The notes under the pieces: generated by a model | Told to the model about the DNA's origin: nothing | The model's database searches: none | Seen by the model: only the letters and a program-made list of their open reading frames with translations | Source of the DNA: Lachnospiraceae oral taxon 107 str. F0167 | GTDB taxonomy: Bacteria; Bacillota; Clostridia; Lachnospirales; Lachnospiraceae | NCBI GenBank assembly: GCA_000209465.1 | Contig: GL890584.1 | Coordinates: 1-64,000, forward strand | Direction: 5' to 3' | Length of the DNA: 64,000 bases | Translations under genes and position numbers: made by a program | Shown here: positions 62,635 through 64,000 of the stretch, piece by piece | Layout of the letters: each line of letters starts with the position of its first letter | How positions within the stretch are numbered: position 1 is the stretch's first letter

Positions 62635-63067
62635 CCCATCTCCCTATTCTTTTTAACTCCATATAAATATTATAGCCTCTTTCAAGCATCATCCTCTCAT
62701 TTGAAAACTTAAGCAAATGAAAGGACTCATGGTATTTATAATAACCCGAATCCACAAAGTACTCCTCTCTTTGCGGTCTTGAAAAATAACTGTTTGTCTT
62801 CATAAGGAACCAATGCACCTTCTTATCAATAATATCATTACTGGTATTAAAGGTATAATGGCTGGTTCCTATAAATTGTACTATCCTCGCCTTTGCTCCG
62901 GTCTCTTCATAAACCTCTCTTAGTGCAGTCTGTTCAAATGTCTCGCCTATTTCCACAGTTCCTTTAGGCAAAACCCAACCTTCATATTTATTTTTATAAT
63001 TCTTAAACAAGGTCAATATCTTGCCATGATATATAACTACACCACCGCAGCTGGTTGCTTCTATCAT
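62621..63067 (-). CDS. NUDIX hydrolase
   Basis: Pyrophosphohydrolase of 148 residues with a complete Nudix box GTVEIGETFEQTALREVYEETGA (about 36-58 in full). It starts TSCGGVVIYHGKILTLFKN and continues to a helical C-terminus. The substrate is not predictable; diadenosine polyphosphates or nucleoside diphosphates are common for this type. It overlaps the ThyX-like gene by 14 nt, suggesting coupled synthesis. Confidence 0.88.
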   Translation of the reverse strand: MIEATSCGGVVIYHGKILTLFKNYKNKYEGWVLPKGTVEIGETFEQTALREVYEETGAKARIVQFIGTSHYTFNTSNDIIDKKVHWFLMKTNSYFSRPQREEYFVDSGYYKYHESFHLLKFSNERMMLERGYNIYMELKRIGRWDDRF

Positions 63068-63135
63068 TCAACACCTCCACTTTAGTGATAACTAAAAGAA
63101 GTATAAACCAATGCCGCTTCATAGTAAAGAAGATA

Positions 63136-64000
63136 TCACTCTATGCCTCTTTTTAAATGTCCTCTGGTAAAATCCGAAATATTGTCCACATCCAGATTTT
63201 TGCAGAAATTATCTATATATTTTTTTATAATAAACTTTGTTTTGGCTGCATCCTCTGTAGTGAACCAAAGTCTTAATATGCCCGGCGAAATCTTTTTGAT
63301 TTCCTTTTCCATACCTATAATTGAAAGTGGCTTTGAGTTTAATATGGTATTATAACAAAAATCACAATGCGTTTTTACCTGCATATCGCTGTTTTTTCTA
63401 TCCTTTAATATAAGTATTTCTTTTTTATGGTCACAGCCCTTTGTAGTCTTTTTTAAACATTGTGCAGATACCATCATAGGTATTTTACCATAGGCAATAA
63501 TCTCATTTCCCGGATTTTTAAGTTGCTTTATTTCATTTAAATTAAGCTCCAAGGGATATGTAAGCCTGTTTATATTAAATTCTTTATTATAAAAATCTAT
63601 GGTGTTTTTATTATATGCATAGATATTATAGTCAAGTATAATATTTGCATCAGGATTTATTTTTTCATTTATATAAAAAATCTCTTCCAGACTTCTGACC
63701 AAAAAATTATCAAACTTATATTGCTTTATGTCCTCCAAATATTTTGAAAAAAATGACTTCGCCTCATTCCTAAAAATATGCGGCATATACAGATTGCAAG
63801 CCCTTGCACAGGATTTTAGACTTTTAATCTTTGATGCAAATTCTTTTTCCAAAAGAAGTTCACTCTCTATACTGATTTCATCAAATACCGTATTTTCTTC
63901 CCTTGAAAGTTCAATTACCGCATCTATCTGCTCCATACTTTCACAAAGTATATTGAGCTTAAATACATTATCGTTTTTTTCTGCCATATTTATAACAGGA
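63136..64000 (-). CDS. Peptidase U32-family protein, C-terminal part (gene enters from the right edge)
   Basis: C-terminal portion of a U32-type protein. The visible reading frame stays open through position 64000, so the ATG at 63987 is probably internal. Visible features are a radical-like TIM-barrel segment (TYPLELNLNEIKQLKNPGNE), the family core MMVSAQCLKKTTKGC near 175-190 and a second cysteine pair HCDFCYN near 215, which together can hold a cluster. ILRLWFTTED near 245 is typical of clostridial U32 proteins with DUF3656. Some U32 members modify RNA or peptides rather than act as proteases. Confidence 0.78.
   Translation of the reverse strand, partial: PVINMAEKNDNVFKLNILCESMEQIDAVIELSREENTVFDEISIESELLLEKEFASKIKSLKSCARACNLYMPHIFRNEAKSFFSKYLEDIKQYKFDNFLVRSLEEIFYINEKINPDANIILDYNIYAYNKNTIDFYNKEFNINRLTYPLELNLNEIKQLKNPGNEIIAYGKIPMMVSAQCLKKTTKGCDHKKEILILKDRKNSDMQVKTHCDFCYNTILNSKPLSIIGMEKEIKKISPGILRLWFTTEDAAKTKFIIKKYIDNFCKNLDVDNISDFTRGHLKRGIE

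Overview
The window looks like chromosomal DNA of a low-GC anaerobic Firmicute, most likely a Lachnospiraceae member. The reasons are the Na+-pumping biotin decarboxylase cluster, the electron-bifurcating NfnAB pair, glycyl-radical enzymes, a DUF4364-type regulator, and two large proteins that I match from memory to families typical of Lachnospiraceae (DUF5716/DUF5717). The genus cannot be fixed from sequence reading alone. Almost every gene, including the rRNA operon, is on the minus strand. Only rpmB and the DUF4364 gene are on the plus strand. No CRISPR array, insertion sequence, prophage or tRNA gene was found.

Layout from low to high coordinates (transcription mostly runs from high to low). 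1-1000: the 5' end of a 16S rRNA gene, with a long leader and three tandem consensus promoters. 1.0-2.1 kb: an RNA ligase. 2.2-9.7 kb: an eight-gene operon for uptake and breakdown of phosphorylated amino-sugar or beta-glycoside disaccharides (lactose/cellobiose-type PTS, RpiR regulator, GH1 phosphoglycosidase, MurQ, MupG and a MurK-like kinase), probably a peptidoglycan salvage route. 9.6-12.3 kb: potassium uptake (ktrAB) with a GNAT acetyltransferase. 12.4-17.6 kb: a five-gene biotin-dependent decarboxylase/transcarboxylase with its membrane Na+ pump. 17.8-29.6 kb: an eleven-gene nucleoside import and salvage region (udp, BMP-type ABC transporter, deoC, add, deoB and a frameshifted punA) that also holds the uncharacterised glycyl-radical pair yjjI-yjjW. 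29.7-36.4 kb: housekeeping genes (NlpC/P60 hydrolase, rsmA, tatD, traX-like, metG, marR-type). 36.5-39.7 kb: transketolase, rpmB and a transaldolase-like enzyme. 39.8-52.5 kb: a lipoprotein, then a long operon joining three or four uncharacterised proteins to valS and folC. 53.2-57.9 kb: a branched-chain amino acid ABC transporter. 58.0-60.4 kb: nfnAB. 60.5-64.0 kb: a PfkB kinase, DHFR, a divergent ThyX-like protein, a NUDIX hydrolase and the end of a U32 peptidase gene.

Items most worth a second look are: (1) the divergent ThyX-fold protein beside dihydrofolate reductase, a candidate thymidylate-synthesis enzyme; (2) the actin/Hsp70-like ATPase plus a 1185-residue partner plus TPR proteins in the valS-folC operon; (3) the glycyl-radical pair inside the nucleoside operon; (4) the A7-tract frameshift in purine nucleoside phosphorylase; (5) the single Na+-pump cluster with two different carboxyltransferase subunits; and (6) a 46-residue protein gene overlapping folC. 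Promoters were assigned by eye from -35/-10 hexamers and terminators from stem-loops. All family assignments come from reading motifs, not from database searches.
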